The position numbers were made by a program, and so were the translations under genes. Positions 29,449 through 39,755 of a DNA stretch of 64,000 nt are shown piece after piece. The DNA is from Polaribacter sp. SA4-10 (lineage in GTDB: Bacteria > Bacteroidota > Bacteroidia > Flavobacteriales > Flavobacteriaceae): contig CATIQU010000005.1 of assembly GCA_949519155.1 (NCBI GenBank), positions 1-64,000 on the forward strand, given 5' to 3'. The notes beneath the pieces are model-generated. The model made no database searches. It was not told the origin of the DNA and was given only the letters and a program-made list of their open reading frames with translations. How positions within the stretch are numbered: position 1 is the first letter of the stretch; each line of letters begins with the position of its first letter.

Positions 29449-29979
29449 ATGAAAAAATTAATTTTAATTGCATTCATTGGAATTTTCACTTCATGTAATG
29501 GGCAACAAAAAACAACAGCAGTAAAAGATCAATCAGGTAATTTGATTGGTTTTGCAGATAAAGAATCTTTCAATCAAGCACCTTACAAAACTTGGTTTGA
29601 TCAAAAATTTGAAACCTACAATCCAGATGCTGCTACAATTGAGTCCTTAAAAACGACATTGAAAGGAATTACCATTAAAGGATTTATGGGAACTTGGTGT
29701 GGCGATAGTAAAAGAGAAACGCCTCATTTTTTCAAAATTTTAGAACAGGCTCATTTTGAAATGGCCAACTTTGAATTGGTCACTGTAAATCGTTCTAAAA
29801 AAACACCTGATAATTTACAAGAAGGATTGAATGTTTTTAAAGTGCCTACATTTATCTTTTATAAGGACGGTAAAGAAATTGGGCGTTATGTAGAATATGC
29901 AAGAGTTTCTTTAGAAAAAGATATTTTAAAAATTGTAACGGGTATGCCTTACAAGCATTCTTATGATAGAAGCAAATAA
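29449..29979 (+). CDS. thioredoxin-family lipoprotein/periplasmic protein
   Basis: Lipobox-like FTSCNG; GTWCGDSKRETPHF thioredoxin-fold active-site-like motif. Confidence 0.85.
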   Translation: MKKLILIAFIGIFTSCNGQQKTTAVKDQSGNLIGFADKESFNQAPYKTWFDQKFETYNPDAATIESLKTTLKGITIKGFMGTWCGDSKRETPHFFKILEQAHFEMANFELVTVNRSKKTPDNLQEGLNVFKVPTFIFYKDGKEIGRYVEYARVSLEKDILKIVTGMPYKHSYDRSK

Positions 29980-30006
29980 TCTATTGGCAAATTATTTAAT
30001 TATAAG

Positions 30007-30038
30007 CGGCGTCATTCGTATTGAATGACGCCGTTTTT
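30007..30038 (+). terminator. Rho-independent terminator
   Basis: Perfect 11-bp stem CGGCGTCATTC/GAATGACGCCG, 5-nt loop, T5 tail. Confidence 0.9.
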
Positions 30039-30121
30039 AGTTGTACCAAACAAATATCAAAAAAAACTATTTTTATTCTCTTTCAACAAAAACTTCCTAG
30101 TCTTATTTCTTTAAATTAGAG

Positions 30122-30129
30122 TAACTTTG
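30122..30129 (+). promoter_or_regulatory. Bacteroidota -7 box upstream of map
   Basis: TAACTTTG. Confidence 0.5.
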
Positions 30130-30147
30130 TGTTATAATTTTTTTAAG

Positions 30148-30951
30148 ATGATTATCGTAAAAACAAGAGAAGAAATAGAAATTATGCGCGAAAGTGCTTT
30201 GGTCGTTTCTAAAACATTAGGAATGCTTGCAAGCGAAGTAAAACCAGGTGTCACTACATTATATTTAGATAAACTAGCCGAAGATTTCATAAGATCTGAA
30301 GGGGCAATCCCTGGTTTTTTAGGCTTGTATGACTTTCCAAATACGCTTTGTATGAGTCCAAATGCACAAGTTGTTCACGGAATCCCAAATAAAACTCCAT
30401 TAAAGGAAGGAGACATTATCTCTATTGATTGTGGTGCTTTGAAAAATGGTTTCTATGGCGATCATGCATATACTTTTGCCGTTGGTGAAATTGCTGATGA
30501 TGTTAAAAAACTATTAGACGTTACTAAGCAAAGTTTGTACGAAGGGATTCGAAGCTTTAAAGCGGGGAATCGTGTAGGTGATGTAGGATATGCAATTCAA
30601 AAATATACGGAAGACTGTGGTTATGGAGTAGTCAGAGAATTGGTTGGCCATGGCCTTGGAAGAACAATGCACGAAGATCCAGAAATGCCAAACTATGGTA
30701 AAAGAGGAAGAGGAAAAAAATTTATTGAAGGAATGGTTGTTGCTATTGAACCGATGACAAATCTTGGAACTCATAAGATTAGACAGCATTCAGATGGCTG
30801 GACAATTACTACATTAGACAATAAACCTTCTGCACATTTCGAACATGATGTTGCTATTGTAAACGGAAAACCAGAATTGCTTTCTACCTTTAAATATGTA
30901 TATGATGCCTTGGGAATTGTGAGTACTGAAGAGGATGAGTTCAGACAATAA
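30148..30951 (+). CDS. map: type I methionyl aminopeptidase
   Basis: MIIVKTREEIEIMRES, VHGIPN, SIDCGALKNGFYGDHAYTF, GHGLGRTMHEDP. Confidence 0.97.
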   Translation: MIIVKTREEIEIMRESALVVSKTLGMLASEVKPGVTTLYLDKLAEDFIRSEGAIPGFLGLYDFPNTLCMSPNAQVVHGIPNKTPLKEGDIISIDCGALKNGFYGDHAYTFAVGEIADDVKKLLDVTKQSLYEGIRSFKAGNRVGDVGYAIQKYTEDCGYGVVRELVGHGLGRTMHEDPEMPNYGKRGRGKKFIEGMVVAIEPMTNLGTHKIRQHSDGWTITTLDNKPSAHFEHDVAIVNGKPELLSTFKYVYDALGIVSTEEDEFRQ

Positions 30952-30990
30952 AGTATTTGTTCTTTTGCAGAAATTTACAGAATAATAATT

Positions 30991-31767
30991 ATGTCTCTAT
31001 TTAAAACCATCTTAAACACCATACCACGACCTTTATTAATAAAGGCAAGCTATTGGGTGCGTCCCATAATTGGTTTTTATCTAAAAGGAAATCGATTTAC
31101 AGACCCTATAGATGGTAAAAGTTTTCGAAAACTACTCCCTTACGGGTATGGAAAACAGCGCGAAAACGCACTTTCTCCTTCCACCTTATCTTTAGAAAGA
31201 CATCGATTAATGTGGTTGTTTTTAAGAGATGAAACTTCCTTTTTTAGTTCAGAAAAAAAACAGGAAGTATTACACATTGCACCAGAACAATGTTTTCTGA
31301 AGTATTTTAGGAAGCAAGAAAATTTAAATTATATCACTTCCGATATAGAATCGCCCATTGCAGATGTAAAAGCAGATATTTGTGATTTACCCTTTGACGA
31401 CAATACTTTTGATATTGTTTTTTGCAATCATGTTTTAGAACACATTACTGATGATACAAAAGCCATGCAGGAATTGTATCGTGTTTTAAAGCCTAAAGGG
31501 ATGGGTGTTTTTCAAATCCCACAAGACCTTTCGAGGGATAAAACATTTGAAGACAATACAATTACAGATCGGAAAGAGCGTGCAAAAATATTTGGTCAAT
31601 ATGACCATGTAAGGATTTATGGTCGTGATTATTTTGACAAACTACGTGCTGTTGGTTTTAAGGTTGACGAAATAGACTATACGAAGAAAATCGAAGAAAA
31701 AGAGCTAGAACGATTTTGCTTAATGAAAGGGGAGATTTTACCTGTCTGTTATAAACCATCATCGTAA
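30991..31767 (+). CDS. class I SAM-dependent methyltransferase
   Basis: VLHIAPEQCFLKYF...DICDLPFDDNTFDIVFCNHVLEHI. Confidence 0.9.
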   Translation: MSLFKTILNTIPRPLLIKASYWVRPIIGFYLKGNRFTDPIDGKSFRKLLPYGYGKQRENALSPSTLSLERHRLMWLFLRDETSFFSSEKKQEVLHIAPEQCFLKYFRKQENLNYITSDIESPIADVKADICDLPFDDNTFDIVFCNHVLEHITDDTKAMQELYRVLKPKGMGVFQIPQDLSRDKTFEDNTITDRKERAKIFGQYDHVRIYGRDYFDKLRAVGFKVDEIDYTKKIEEKELERFCLMKGEILPVCYKPSS

Positions 31768-32738
31768 TTAGAATAACTTGCAAGATTTTGTTGGGCATCT
31801 ATATAAATTAAAATCGCTTTTATTTCCTTATGCTTCTCTAGAAATATTTTTGTTTTCTCAACCCCCATCGCCATAAATGCAGTAGCATACGCATCCACAT
31901 CTGCACAGTCTATCGCTGCGATTACAGAAACGCTTAACAAGTTACTTTCGGTTGCAAAACCTGTTTTAGGGTTTATGGTATGTACATACTTTTGACCATT
32001 CTCAGCAATTCTAAATTTCCTGTAATTTCCAGATGTAGCCATCGAGTTATTGGACAAGTTGATCACCGTAAATGCCTCATTGATGTTTGTCTTAACAGGA
32101 TTCTGAAGTTGAACACGCCAAGGTTTGTTGTTTTTCTTAACACCTTTTGCTCGAATCTCTCCACCAATTTCAATCATATAGTTTGCAATCTGCTGCTGAT
32201 CTAAAAACCGTGCAACAATATCGATTCCAAAACCTTTCCCAATAGAATTAAAATCTAAATACATCGCAGGGTCTTCTTTGATTACTCTTTGTTTGATGAC
32301 TTGAATTTTATCAAACCCAACCAATTCCATTTGTTTTTGAACCTCCAAAGTATCTAAGTTTTGCTTTTCATTTTTAGGCCCAAAACCCCAAGCATTGACA
32401 AGATTTCCGACAGTAGGATCAAAATATCCATTGGTTTTTTGGTGAATTTTTTTAGATTTCGCTAACAATTCTAATAAAACAGCATCTGCAACAACAGAGG
32501 TATCTCCTTCATTTATCAAAGAAATATCTGAGGATGGTAAATAAGTAGATATCGATTTGTTGACCAAATAAAACAAACTATCAATTGACTTTTGATAATT
32601 GACGGCGGTATTTCGATATATAATTTTATAAGTAGTTCCAAAAACATACCCTTGTAATGTAAGGTTTGTTTCTTTTGTGTTGGATTCACAAGAACTAAGA
32701 ACGGCTAGTAAAAATGCCAATAGAAAAAAACGTTTCAT
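31749..32738 (-). CDS. apbE: FAD:protein FMN transferase
   Basis: Lipoprotein signal; YLDFNSIGKGFGID, IEIGGEIRAKG, HTINPKTG, DADAYATAFMAMG-type motif. Confidence 0.95.
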   Translation of the reverse strand: MKRFFLLAFLLAVLSSCESNTKETNLTLQGYVFGTTYKIIYRNTAVNYQKSIDSLFYLVNKSISTYLPSSDISLINEGDTSVVADAVLLELLAKSKKIHQKTNGYFDPTVGNLVNAWGFGPKNEKQNLDTLEVQKQMELVGFDKIQVIKQRVIKEDPAMYLDFNSIGKGFGIDIVARFLDQQQIANYMIEIGGEIRAKGVKKNNKPWRVQLQNPVKTNINEAFTVINLSNNSMATSGNYRKFRIAENGQKYVHTINPKTGFATESNLLSVSVIAAIDCADVDAYATAFMAMGVEKTKIFLEKHKEIKAILIYIDAQQNLASYSNYDDGL

Positions 32739-32821
32739 CCGATTTTAAATTTATACTCAAAAATAGTACATAAAATTATCACAAAATAAGAATTATGCAA
32801 CTAAATGTAACTGCTTTTTAT

Positions 32822-32829
32822 TAGCTTTG
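32822..32829 (+). promoter_or_regulatory. Bacteroidota -7 box upstream of the OmpA family gene
   Basis: TAGCTTTG. Confidence 0.5.
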
Positions 32830-32853
32830 TACTTGAAATTAAATCTTCAGAAA

Positions 32854-33699
32854 ATGAAAAAAATTACCCTACTCCTTTTATCAGGAATTGTATTAAGCGC
32901 ATGTGTTTCTAAAAAAGATTTTGTTGCTTTACAAACGAAGCATGATAACAAAGCAACTCAATTGGTAGATATCAAAGCTGATTTGCAAAAATGTATTATT
33001 GAAAAAAACAACGAAGATGCAAAAGCTTTTGCTTTAGCAGAACAAGTTAAATCTTTAAAAGAAGATAAAAAAACTGCTTTAAGACAAGTTGAAAATTTAA
33101 CTGTTTTAACACAGTCTTCTTCAGACAATATTAAAACTGTAATTTCTCAGTTAAGTGAAAAAGACAAATTTATTAATGGAATTAGAGATGCAATGACGCA
33201 GAAAGATTCTATTAATTTGGCGATAAAATACCATTTAACGAAGAACTTAACCGACGGCATACAAGACGAAGACATTGAAATTAATGTAGAAAAAACAGTT
33301 GTTTTTATCTCTATTGCTGATAAATTATTATTTAAAAGCGGAAGTTATAATGTAACTGAAAAGGCCTATACGATTTTAGAAAAAATTGCAACAGTAATCA
33401 ACGCACAACCAGAAATGGATGTAATGGTTGAAGGACATACGGATGCTACTCCTATAAAAAGAACTATTATTCAAGACAACTGGGATTTATCTGCTTTAAG
33501 AGCAACTTCAATCACAAGAATTTTGCAATATAAATATGGTGTAAAACCAGAAAGATTGTCTGCTACTGGTAGAAGTAGTTATGTGCCCGTAGCTGAAAAT
33601 GATACACCTGCAAACAAGGCAAAAAACAGAAGAACAAAAATTATCATCTTACCAAGATTACAACAGTTCTTTGATTTATTAGAACAGAAAGCGGAGTAA
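32854..33699 (+). CDS. OmpA family lipoprotein
   Basis: Lipobox LSACVS; C-terminal OmpA motif VEGHTDATPIK...NRRTKIIILP. Confidence 0.93.
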   Translation: MKKITLLLLSGIVLSACVSKKDFVALQTKHDNKATQLVDIKADLQKCIIEKNNEDAKAFALAEQVKSLKEDKKTALRQVENLTVLTQSSSDNIKTVISQLSEKDKFINGIRDAMTQKDSINLAIKYHLTKNLTDGIQDEDIEINVEKTVVFISIADKLLFKSGSYNVTEKAYTILEKIATVINAQPEMDVMVEGHTDATPIKRTIIQDNWDLSALRATSITRILQYKYGVKPERLSATGRSSYVPVAENDTPANKAKNRRTKIIILPRLQQFFDLLEQKAE

Positions 33700-33723
33700 T
33701 AAATTTATTTCTCAAGCATAAAT

Positions 33724-33750
33724 AAACCACCTGATTTAGGTGGTTTTTTT
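33724..33750 (+). terminator. Rho-independent terminator
   Basis: AAACCACCT-GATTT-AGGTGGTTT followed by T run. Confidence 0.88.
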
Positions 33751-33776
33751 ATGCTTTAAAATCGAAGTTCCTAACC

Positions 33777-34847
33777 TTACTTTTTCGTCAAAACCCAAAG
33801 CTCTACTTCTTCTGCGGCACGCCAATCTTGGTCGCGCTTTGTTTTGTCTGATGCTTGTTTTACTGATTTCTTCAAACACTTTTCCAATTGAAAACGATTG
33901 CCTTTTGCCAATTCAATTTCAATAGGGTGCGTGGTTGTTAACCCAGTTATCTGTGCTAAATTTGAAAACAAAATCACTAGCTTTCCTTCTGGAGCGAGTC
34001 TTTTTATTGCTGCTGCAAAGAAATCTGGAAATAAGTTTTTAGGATAATAAATGGCTTCGTCATTTTTATCTAAGTCGTGTGCCTTTGGCAACCAAGGCGG
34101 ATTGAAAACTATCAGTTCCGTTTGATTTTCCCAAGCGCCAAAAAGAGATCCAAAATCCAATTCGATTTTACGAGACATCTTGGTGTCGCCCATCGCTTCT
34201 TTAAGTCCAACAATAGCATTCGGATTGGTGTCTGTTCCAAAAACCTTTTGAAAGCCGTGTTTAACCATTTGATACGAAAGTACACCACTTCCAATTCCAA
34301 CATCAATGGCCGATTTTTTTGGCCCTGCATACCGTTTCAACCAATTGTCAAAAAGGATTAAATGATCAAAGCGTGTCGGGAAATAAGTCCCGTAATAAGG
34401 ATGGATTTTATTTCTGAGTACTGGGGTTGAAATTCCATTTTGATACCACTGCCAAGCACTGTTTAAACCTTGAACTTGTGGAAAAGATAATAAAAACGAA
34501 TCCATTGCTGGATAGAGCTTTTGTAACCAACCAATTTCTGGTGACTTTTTCAAGGTCAATTGATGTGCTTCAATCTTCACTAAAACAAGATTGGAAAGTT
34601 TATGATAAGCAGCTCTAAAAACACGTTGTTCTTGAAAAGTTTTGGTGGGTAATTTTTTCTTAATGTCTTTCTTTATTTCATTAAGGAGCAACAATCCATC
34701 GCTATAAAACGCGGTAACTAATACTGGGTTTCCAGCGCGCAATCCTTTAATGGTGCTTTTGATGTCTGAAGTGACACGAAATGTCGCTAAATCTTTTCCA
34801 GCAAGGTCATAAGGGACTGGTTTGTGTATTTGAATGTCTGTACTCAT
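33777..34847 (-). CDS. methyltransferase (SAM-binding, N5-glutamine methyltransferase-like NPPW motif)
   Basis: AIDVGIGSGVLSYQMVKHGFQKVFGTDTNPNAI, LIVFNPPWLP; likely start MSTDIQIHK. Confidence 0.85.
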   Translation of the reverse strand: MSTDIQIHKPVPYDLAGKDLATFRVTSDIKSTIKGLRAGNPVLVTAFYSDGLLLLNEIKKDIKKKLPTKTFQEQRVFRAAYHKLSNLVLVKIEAHQLTLKKSPEIGWLQKLYPAMDSFLLSFPQVQGLNSAWQWYQNGISTPVLRNKIHPYYGTYFPTRFDHLILFDNWLKRYAGPKKSAIDVGIGSGVLSYQMVKHGFQKVFGTDTNPNAIVGLKEAMGDTKMSRKIELDFGSLFGAWENQTELIVFNPPWLPKAHDLDKNDEAIYYPKNLFPDFFAAAIKRLAPEGKLVILFSNLAQITGLTTTHPIEIELAKGNRFQLEKCLKKSVKQASDKTKRDQDWRAAEEVELWVLTKK

Positions 34848-34965
34848 TAATTGTTTTTTTGATGGGAAGAATAGTATTTGATAGTACTGATTCTTATAAA
34901 TTATAGGTTCGATAAAAATAAATCGAATCTGATTCTTGAGTTTATAATAGCGATATGTACTGATG

Positions 34966-35331
34966 TTACTCCAAGATTGTAATAAAATCTTCGAAAGCCA
35001 CATAGTACGGTTGGTCTTTAAAAACAGGGTTTTCTACACTTTCTGCATTGGCAATACCAACGCCTGCATACCAAACTTTGGCATTTTGTTTTTTAGCATG
35101 TTCTTTAAAAGTCTCCATCCATAGCACATCATATGCTTCTGGGTTGTGGATATTGTTGGTTACTTTTACAAGTACAAAAACTGTTTGTTCTCCTTTTTTA
35201 AACAACACAAATTGTGGATGTTTTTTCAGTTTGCTATTAATCGCCTGAAATTCATATCCCATTTCTTCTAAACGCTTGCCAACAATATTCATGGCAAGAT
35301 TGTGCAATTCTTGTGCTGTTAAAACCTGCAT
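34966..35331 (-). CDS. hypothetical protein (~121 aa, conserved-looking)
   Basis: Full-length ORF between helicase and methyltransferase genes; no motif I can name. Confidence 0.65.
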   Translation of the reverse strand: MQVLTAQELHNLAMNIVGKRLEEMGYEFQAINSKLKKHPQFVLFKKGEQTVFVLVKVTNNIHNPEAYDVLWMETFKEHAKKQNAKVWYAGVGIANAESVENPVFKDQPYYVAFEDFITILE

Positions 35332-35335
35332 CTAG

Positions 35336-36691
35336 TTACTTCTTTTTGTTACGCATGTTGTAATTTTTATCACCACGCGTTTTTGGCTTTTTATATTTTA
35401 TAGCAATCTCCCTACGATAAGAACCTCCTTGATTGGTTTTGCTGTTTTTTTCACTTTTCTCATGAAATGCAGGACCTGGAACGTGCTCTAATACAGTTCT
35501 ATTTTTTGAAATTCCTTGATCTTCTTTTGGACGTTCATCTTCTGTTAATAGCGTAGAAATTTCTAATGTTTCTGGCAATGCTAAAAGCGGAATCTTAAAA
35601 TCCATTAAAGATTCGATAGCTTCTTTAGATTCCTGCTCTTTCTTTGTTGAAAATAAGATCGTTTTTCCTTCTTTTTCTGCTCTACCTGTTCTACCGATTC
35701 GGTGCATGTAGTTTTCTGGAAAATCTGGGGTATCAAAATTGATTACATGCGATATTTTGTCGAAATCCAACCCACGTGCCATGACATCTGTAGCCACTAA
35801 AATACGGTTGTTTCCTTCATCAAATTGACGAATAGAACGGATTCTATAATTTTGAGTTTTATTGGAATGAATTACACAGGTTTCACTTCCAAAGACTTCT
35901 TCTAAATGTTTAAAGAGTAAATCTGCCGTTCTTTTAAAAGCGACAAAAATTAGGACTTTATGAAATGTTTCTTTGTCTTTCAAGAAATCATTCAGCAAAT
36001 TAACTTTGGTAAAAAAGTTAGGTACGTTGTAACTTTCTTGTACAATATTATCTAATGGGGTTCCACTAACGGCAACTGATATTTTTTCTGGCTTCTTAAA
36101 GAAATCTAAAATTAATTCATCAACATCATTTGTCATGGTTGCAGAAAACATAATGTTTTGTCTTCTTACAGGCAACAAATCGAAAATGTTTAAAAGCTGA
36201 AAACGAAACCCTAAATCTAGCATTACATCAACTTCATCAATGACTAATTTTTGGATAGTTTTTAACTTTAAAACGTTACTAACTCCCAAGTCATACAAAC
36301 GTCCTGGTGTTGCTACAATAATGTCTTGTCCTTGAGCTATAGATTGTTTTTGTGTATTGATATTTGCACCTCCATAGACTCCTAAAACACGAAAATTAAG
36401 GTATTTTGATAGCTTTTCAATTTCATCTACAACTTGTAAAACCAATTCTCTTGTGGGTACTAAAACTAAAACACGAGGGTGTCTTGTTTTAATGAATTTC
36501 AATTCTCGAAGAATCGGTAACATATATGCAAATGTCTTCCCCGTTCCTGTTTGTGCAATTCCAACAACATCTTTACCAGATCTTACCACTGGAAAAGATT
36601 GAACTTGAATTGGGGTTGGATTTACAAAACCTAAATCATCTATTGCATATTGAAGTTGGTTGGATAAATCTAATTCTTCGAATGTAATCAT
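35336..36691 (-). CDS. DEAD/DEAH box RNA helicase
   Basis: AQTGTGKT, VIDEVDVML, SATMT, HRIGRTGRAEKEG. Confidence 0.95.
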   Translation of the reverse strand: MITFEELDLSNQLQYAIDDLGFVNPTPIQVQSFPVVRSGKDVVGIAQTGTGKTFAYMLPILRELKFIKTRHPRVLVLVPTRELVLQVVDEIEKLSKYLNFRVLGVYGGANINTQKQSIAQGQDIIVATPGRLYDLGVSNVLKLKTIQKLVIDEVDVMLDLGFRFQLLNIFDLLPVRRQNIMFSATMTNDVDELILDFFKKPEKISVAVSGTPLDNIVQESYNVPNFFTKVNLLNDFLKDKETFHKVLIFVAFKRTADLLFKHLEEVFGSETCVIHSNKTQNYRIRSIRQFDEGNNRILVATDVMARGLDFDKISHVINFDTPDFPENYMHRIGRTGRAEKEGKTILFSTKKEQESKEAIESLMDFKIPLLALPETLEISTLLTEDERPKEDQGISKNRTVLEHVPGPAFHEKSEKNSKTNQGGSYRREIAIKYKKPKTRGDKNYNMRNKKK

Positions 36692-36729
36692 ACTCTTAAT
36701 TTTTTGCAAAGGTACACTTTCTTAAAATC

Positions 36730-37524
36730 TTACCTTTCTAAAAGAGCGGTTAAAATCTGTTTGTATTTCGGAAATGTTCTGATGTTGTGATGGGTACCTT
36801 CTGGAATTGATATAAAAGCGTTTTTTGAAGATGCATTTAACTTCAATAATGCTTTTGCGCCTTCAAAGGACGTTGTTTTGTCTCGGTTTCCATGAAAAAT
36901 GGTGATGGGCGCTGATACCAAGGGAATGTCCTTGTTTGTGTTAAATTTAAATTTTAGTAAAAAAGTGGGGGCGAATGGCAGCACAAATTGAACTGCTTTT
37001 TTTAGATTGTGGAAAGGTGCTTCTAAAATCAATTCTTTTGGGCTGTTTAAAGCGGCTACTTTCGTTGCAAAAGTAGATCCTAAAGAAAAACCATACACGA
37101 CTATTTTATCTTCTGAAAAACTATTTTTTAGATGGGTATACGCCAATAAAGCATCCTCATACATTTGGTTTTCATTGAAATTACCGGTGCTTTTCCCATA
37201 GCTTCTGTAATCTATAACAAATACTTCATACTTATATTCTAGAAAATAATTGACTCTTTCGCCCCATTTTGTGAGGTTTCCTTTATTACCATGAAAAAAC
37301 AAAACCACCCCTTTTGGCGCAGGAAGTCGGAAGTGAACTGCATTAATTTCTTGCTGATCGGTGGTTGTTAGAAATATCTCATCAAAAGGAGTAGAGAATT
37401 GAAATGGGGCATTTTTACGCAATCTATGCCCGTTTCTGAAAATGAATTTTTCTTGAAAGAAATAAAAAATAAGTAAACCAATAAGCACTAAAATACTTAT
37501 AAGAAAAGCGATATTTAAGAGCAT
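36730..37524 (-). CDS. alpha/beta hydrolase (BEM46-like)
   Basis: FFHGNKGN, VVYGFSLGSTFA nucleophile elbow, HGNRDKTTSFEGA. Confidence 0.92.
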   Translation of the reverse strand: MLLNIAFLISILVLIGLLIFYFFQEKFIFRNGHRLRKNAPFQFSTPFDEIFLTTTDQQEINAVHFRLPAPKGVVLFFHGNKGNLTKWGERVNYFLEYKYEVFVIDYRSYGKSTGNFNENQMYEDALLAYTHLKNSFSEDKIVVYGFSLGSTFATKVAALNSPKELILEAPFHNLKKAVQFVLPFAPTFLLKFKFNTNKDIPLVSAPITIFHGNRDKTTSFEGAKALLKLNASSKNAFISIPEGTHHNIRTFPKYKQILTALLER

Positions 37525-37566
37525 TGAAACTTTTATTTATTTACAATTAATGAAGGAATATAAGTC

Positions 37567-37599
37567 AAAAAACCGACTCATTGCTGAATCGGTTTTTTT
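37567..37599 (-). terminator. bidirectional Rho-independent terminator downstream of the nqr operon
   Basis: A6-CCGACTCA-TTGC-TGAATCGG-T7 hairpin. Confidence 0.85.
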
Positions 37600-37621
37600 A
37601 TTCTTATTTATTATTTGAAGA

Positions 37622-38932
37622 CTAGCCTCCAAAATCATCGAAACGGATGTTTTCATCTGGCATACCAAAGTCTTCTCCCATTTTTTGAACTGCTTTGTTC
37701 ATCAATGGTGGTCCACAGAAATACAATTCCATGTCTTCTGGAGCTTCATGGTGATCTAGGTAGTTTTCAATTACACAGTTATGTATAAACCCTACAAAAC
37801 CATCTCCTTCTGTATCATTAATGTCTTTCTTTACTTTCCAGTTATCTGCCTCTAAAGGATCTGATAAAGCGATATAAAATTTGAAATTTGGGAAATCTTT
37901 TTCTAATGCTCTAAAGTGTTCAATATAAAACAATTCTGCTTTTGAACGTCCTCCATACCAATAGGTTACTTTTCTACCGGTTTTTAGGGTTCTAAATAAT
38001 TCGTATAAGTGAGAACGCATTGGCGCCATTCCTGCACCTCCACCTACATATAACATTTCTGAATCAGATTCGTTGATGAAAAATTCACCATAAGGTCCTG
38101 AAATCACACATTTATCTCCTTTTTTTAAACCGAAGATATATGAAGAAGCAACTCCTGGGTTTACGTCCATCCAGCCACCTTTTGCTCTATCAAAGGGCGG
38201 AGTAGCAATACGAACGTTTAACATGATCTCTCTTCCTTCTGCTGGATAAGATGCCATTGAATAAGCTCTTTCGATTACTTCTTTATTTTTCATTACCAAA
38301 GGTCTCAGTTTAAACTTCTCCCATTCGGCTTTAAATTTGTCTGGTGTATCGTGTTCTTCTGGGTGTGCTGTAATGTCCATATTGGCAAACTTCACTTCAC
38401 AAGGTGGAATTTCAATTTGAATATATCCTCCTGCTTTGTACCCCATGTCTTGTGGAATTTCAACAACAAATTCTTTAATGAATGATGCTACATTATAATT
38501 TCTTACAACGACTGCGTCCCATTTCTTAATTCCGAAAATCTCTTCTGGAATGGAAATGTCCATGTCTTGTTTTACTTTTACCTGACAGGCTAAACGGATT
38601 CCGTGTTTTAACTCTTTACGAGTAAAATGTGGTGTTTCTGTAGGCAAGGCTTCCCCTCCACCAGAGTTTACGTGACATTCACATTGTACACATGAACCTC
38701 CACCTCCACATGCAGATGGTAAAAATATTTTTTCTGCTCCTAAAGTCGTTAGAAGTGTACTTCCTGAAGCCACTTCAATTTTTCTTTCTCCGTTAATGGT
38801 CAATGTTACTGGGCCGGATGGAGATAATTTTTGTTTTACAAATAATAATAACGTTACTAATAATAACACAATAGCTAAAAAAGCTGCTACGGTTGCTAAT
38901 ACAGTTCCTGTTGTACCTGCTGCTAATATCAT
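37622..38932 (-). CDS. nqrF: Na+-translocating NADH-quinone reductase subunit F
   Basis: 2Fe-2S motif CGGGGSCVQCEC, FAD/NAD domains; start MILAAGTTG. Confidence 0.96.
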   Translation of the reverse strand: MILAAGTTGTVLATVAAFLAIVLLLVTLLLFVKQKLSPSGPVTLTINGERKIEVASGSTLLTTLGAEKIFLPSACGGGGSCVQCECHVNSGGGEALPTETPHFTRKELKHGIRLACQVKVKQDMDISIPEEIFGIKKWDAVVVRNYNVASFIKEFVVEIPQDMGYKAGGYIQIEIPPCEVKFANMDITAHPEEHDTPDKFKAEWEKFKLRPLVMKNKEVIERAYSMASYPAEGREIMLNVRIATPPFDRAKGGWMDVNPGVASSYIFGLKKGDKCVISGPYGEFFINESDSEMLYVGGGAGMAPMRSHLYELFRTLKTGRKVTYWYGGRSKAELFYIEHFRALEKDFPNFKFYIALSDPLEADNWKVKKDINDTEGDGFVGFIHNCVIENYLDHHEAPEDMELYFCGPPLMNKAVQKMGEDFGMPDENIRFDDFGG

Positions 38933-38933
38933 A

Positions 38934-39680
38934 TTACTGGTTGTTTGTATTTGTGTTATCGGCAATCACTTTTGTAACTGCTTCTTTTTTGTCTGTTTTG
39001 TTTTCTAGCTGAGTAGCTACTTTAGGAGTCTCTTTTTCTGCTTCATCTCCTCCAGTTAACATTCCTCCAAAACTCATAAAACCAATGGCCATTAATCCTG
39101 TAATGATAAAGGTAATTCCTAAACCTCTTAAGGCTGGGGGAACACTTGAATAACGGATTTTTTCACGAATGGCTGCAATGGCTAAAATGGCTAAGAACCA
39201 TCCGATTCCAGATCCAACTCCGTAGGTTAATGATAATGCTAATGTAGGAATTTCACGTGATTGCATGAATAAACTTCCTCCTAAGATCGCACAGTTTACT
39301 GCAATTAAGGGTAAGAAAATACCTAATGAGTTGTACAATGAGGGTGAAAATTTTTCAACAACAATTTCTACTAACTGCACCATAGTTGCAATGGTTGCAA
39401 TAAACATAATGAAAGAAAGGAAACTTAAATCCATTGTTTCAGCTCCGTCTACTCCATAAGCGGGGTCTAACCAAACTAAGGCGCCTTCTTGTAAAATATA
39501 TTGATCTAACAACCAGTTTAAAGGCACGGTTACTGCCAAAACAAAAATTACAGCAGCTCCTAAACCTACAGCGGTTGACACTTTTTTAGATACAGCAAGG
39601 TAAGAACACATTCCTAAAAAGGTTGCGAAGACCATGTTGTCTATAAATATCGATTTGAAAAATAACTCTAAATGTTCCAT
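38934..39680 (-). CDS. nqrE: Na+-translocating NADH-quinone reductase subunit E
   Basis: [28 protein letters not shown]; operon position. Confidence 0.96.
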   Translation of the reverse strand: MEHLELFFKSIFIDNMVFATFLGMCSYLAVSKKVSTAVGLGAAVIFVLAVTVPLNWLLDQYILQEGALVWLDPAYGVDGAETMDLSFLSFIMFIATIATMVQLVEIVVEKFSPSLYNSLGIFLPLIAVNCAILGGSLFMQSREIPTLALSLTYGVGSGIGWFLAILAIAAIREKIRYSSVPPALRGLGITFIITGLMAIGFMSFGGMLTGGDEAEKETPKVATQLENKTDKKEAVTKVIADNTNTNNQ

Positions 39681-39755
39681 TTTTTTATAGTTTTCAGTGC
39701 TTAGTATTCAGTTCGCATTTGACTGCAAACTGGAAATATTTACTTTGTACTAATT

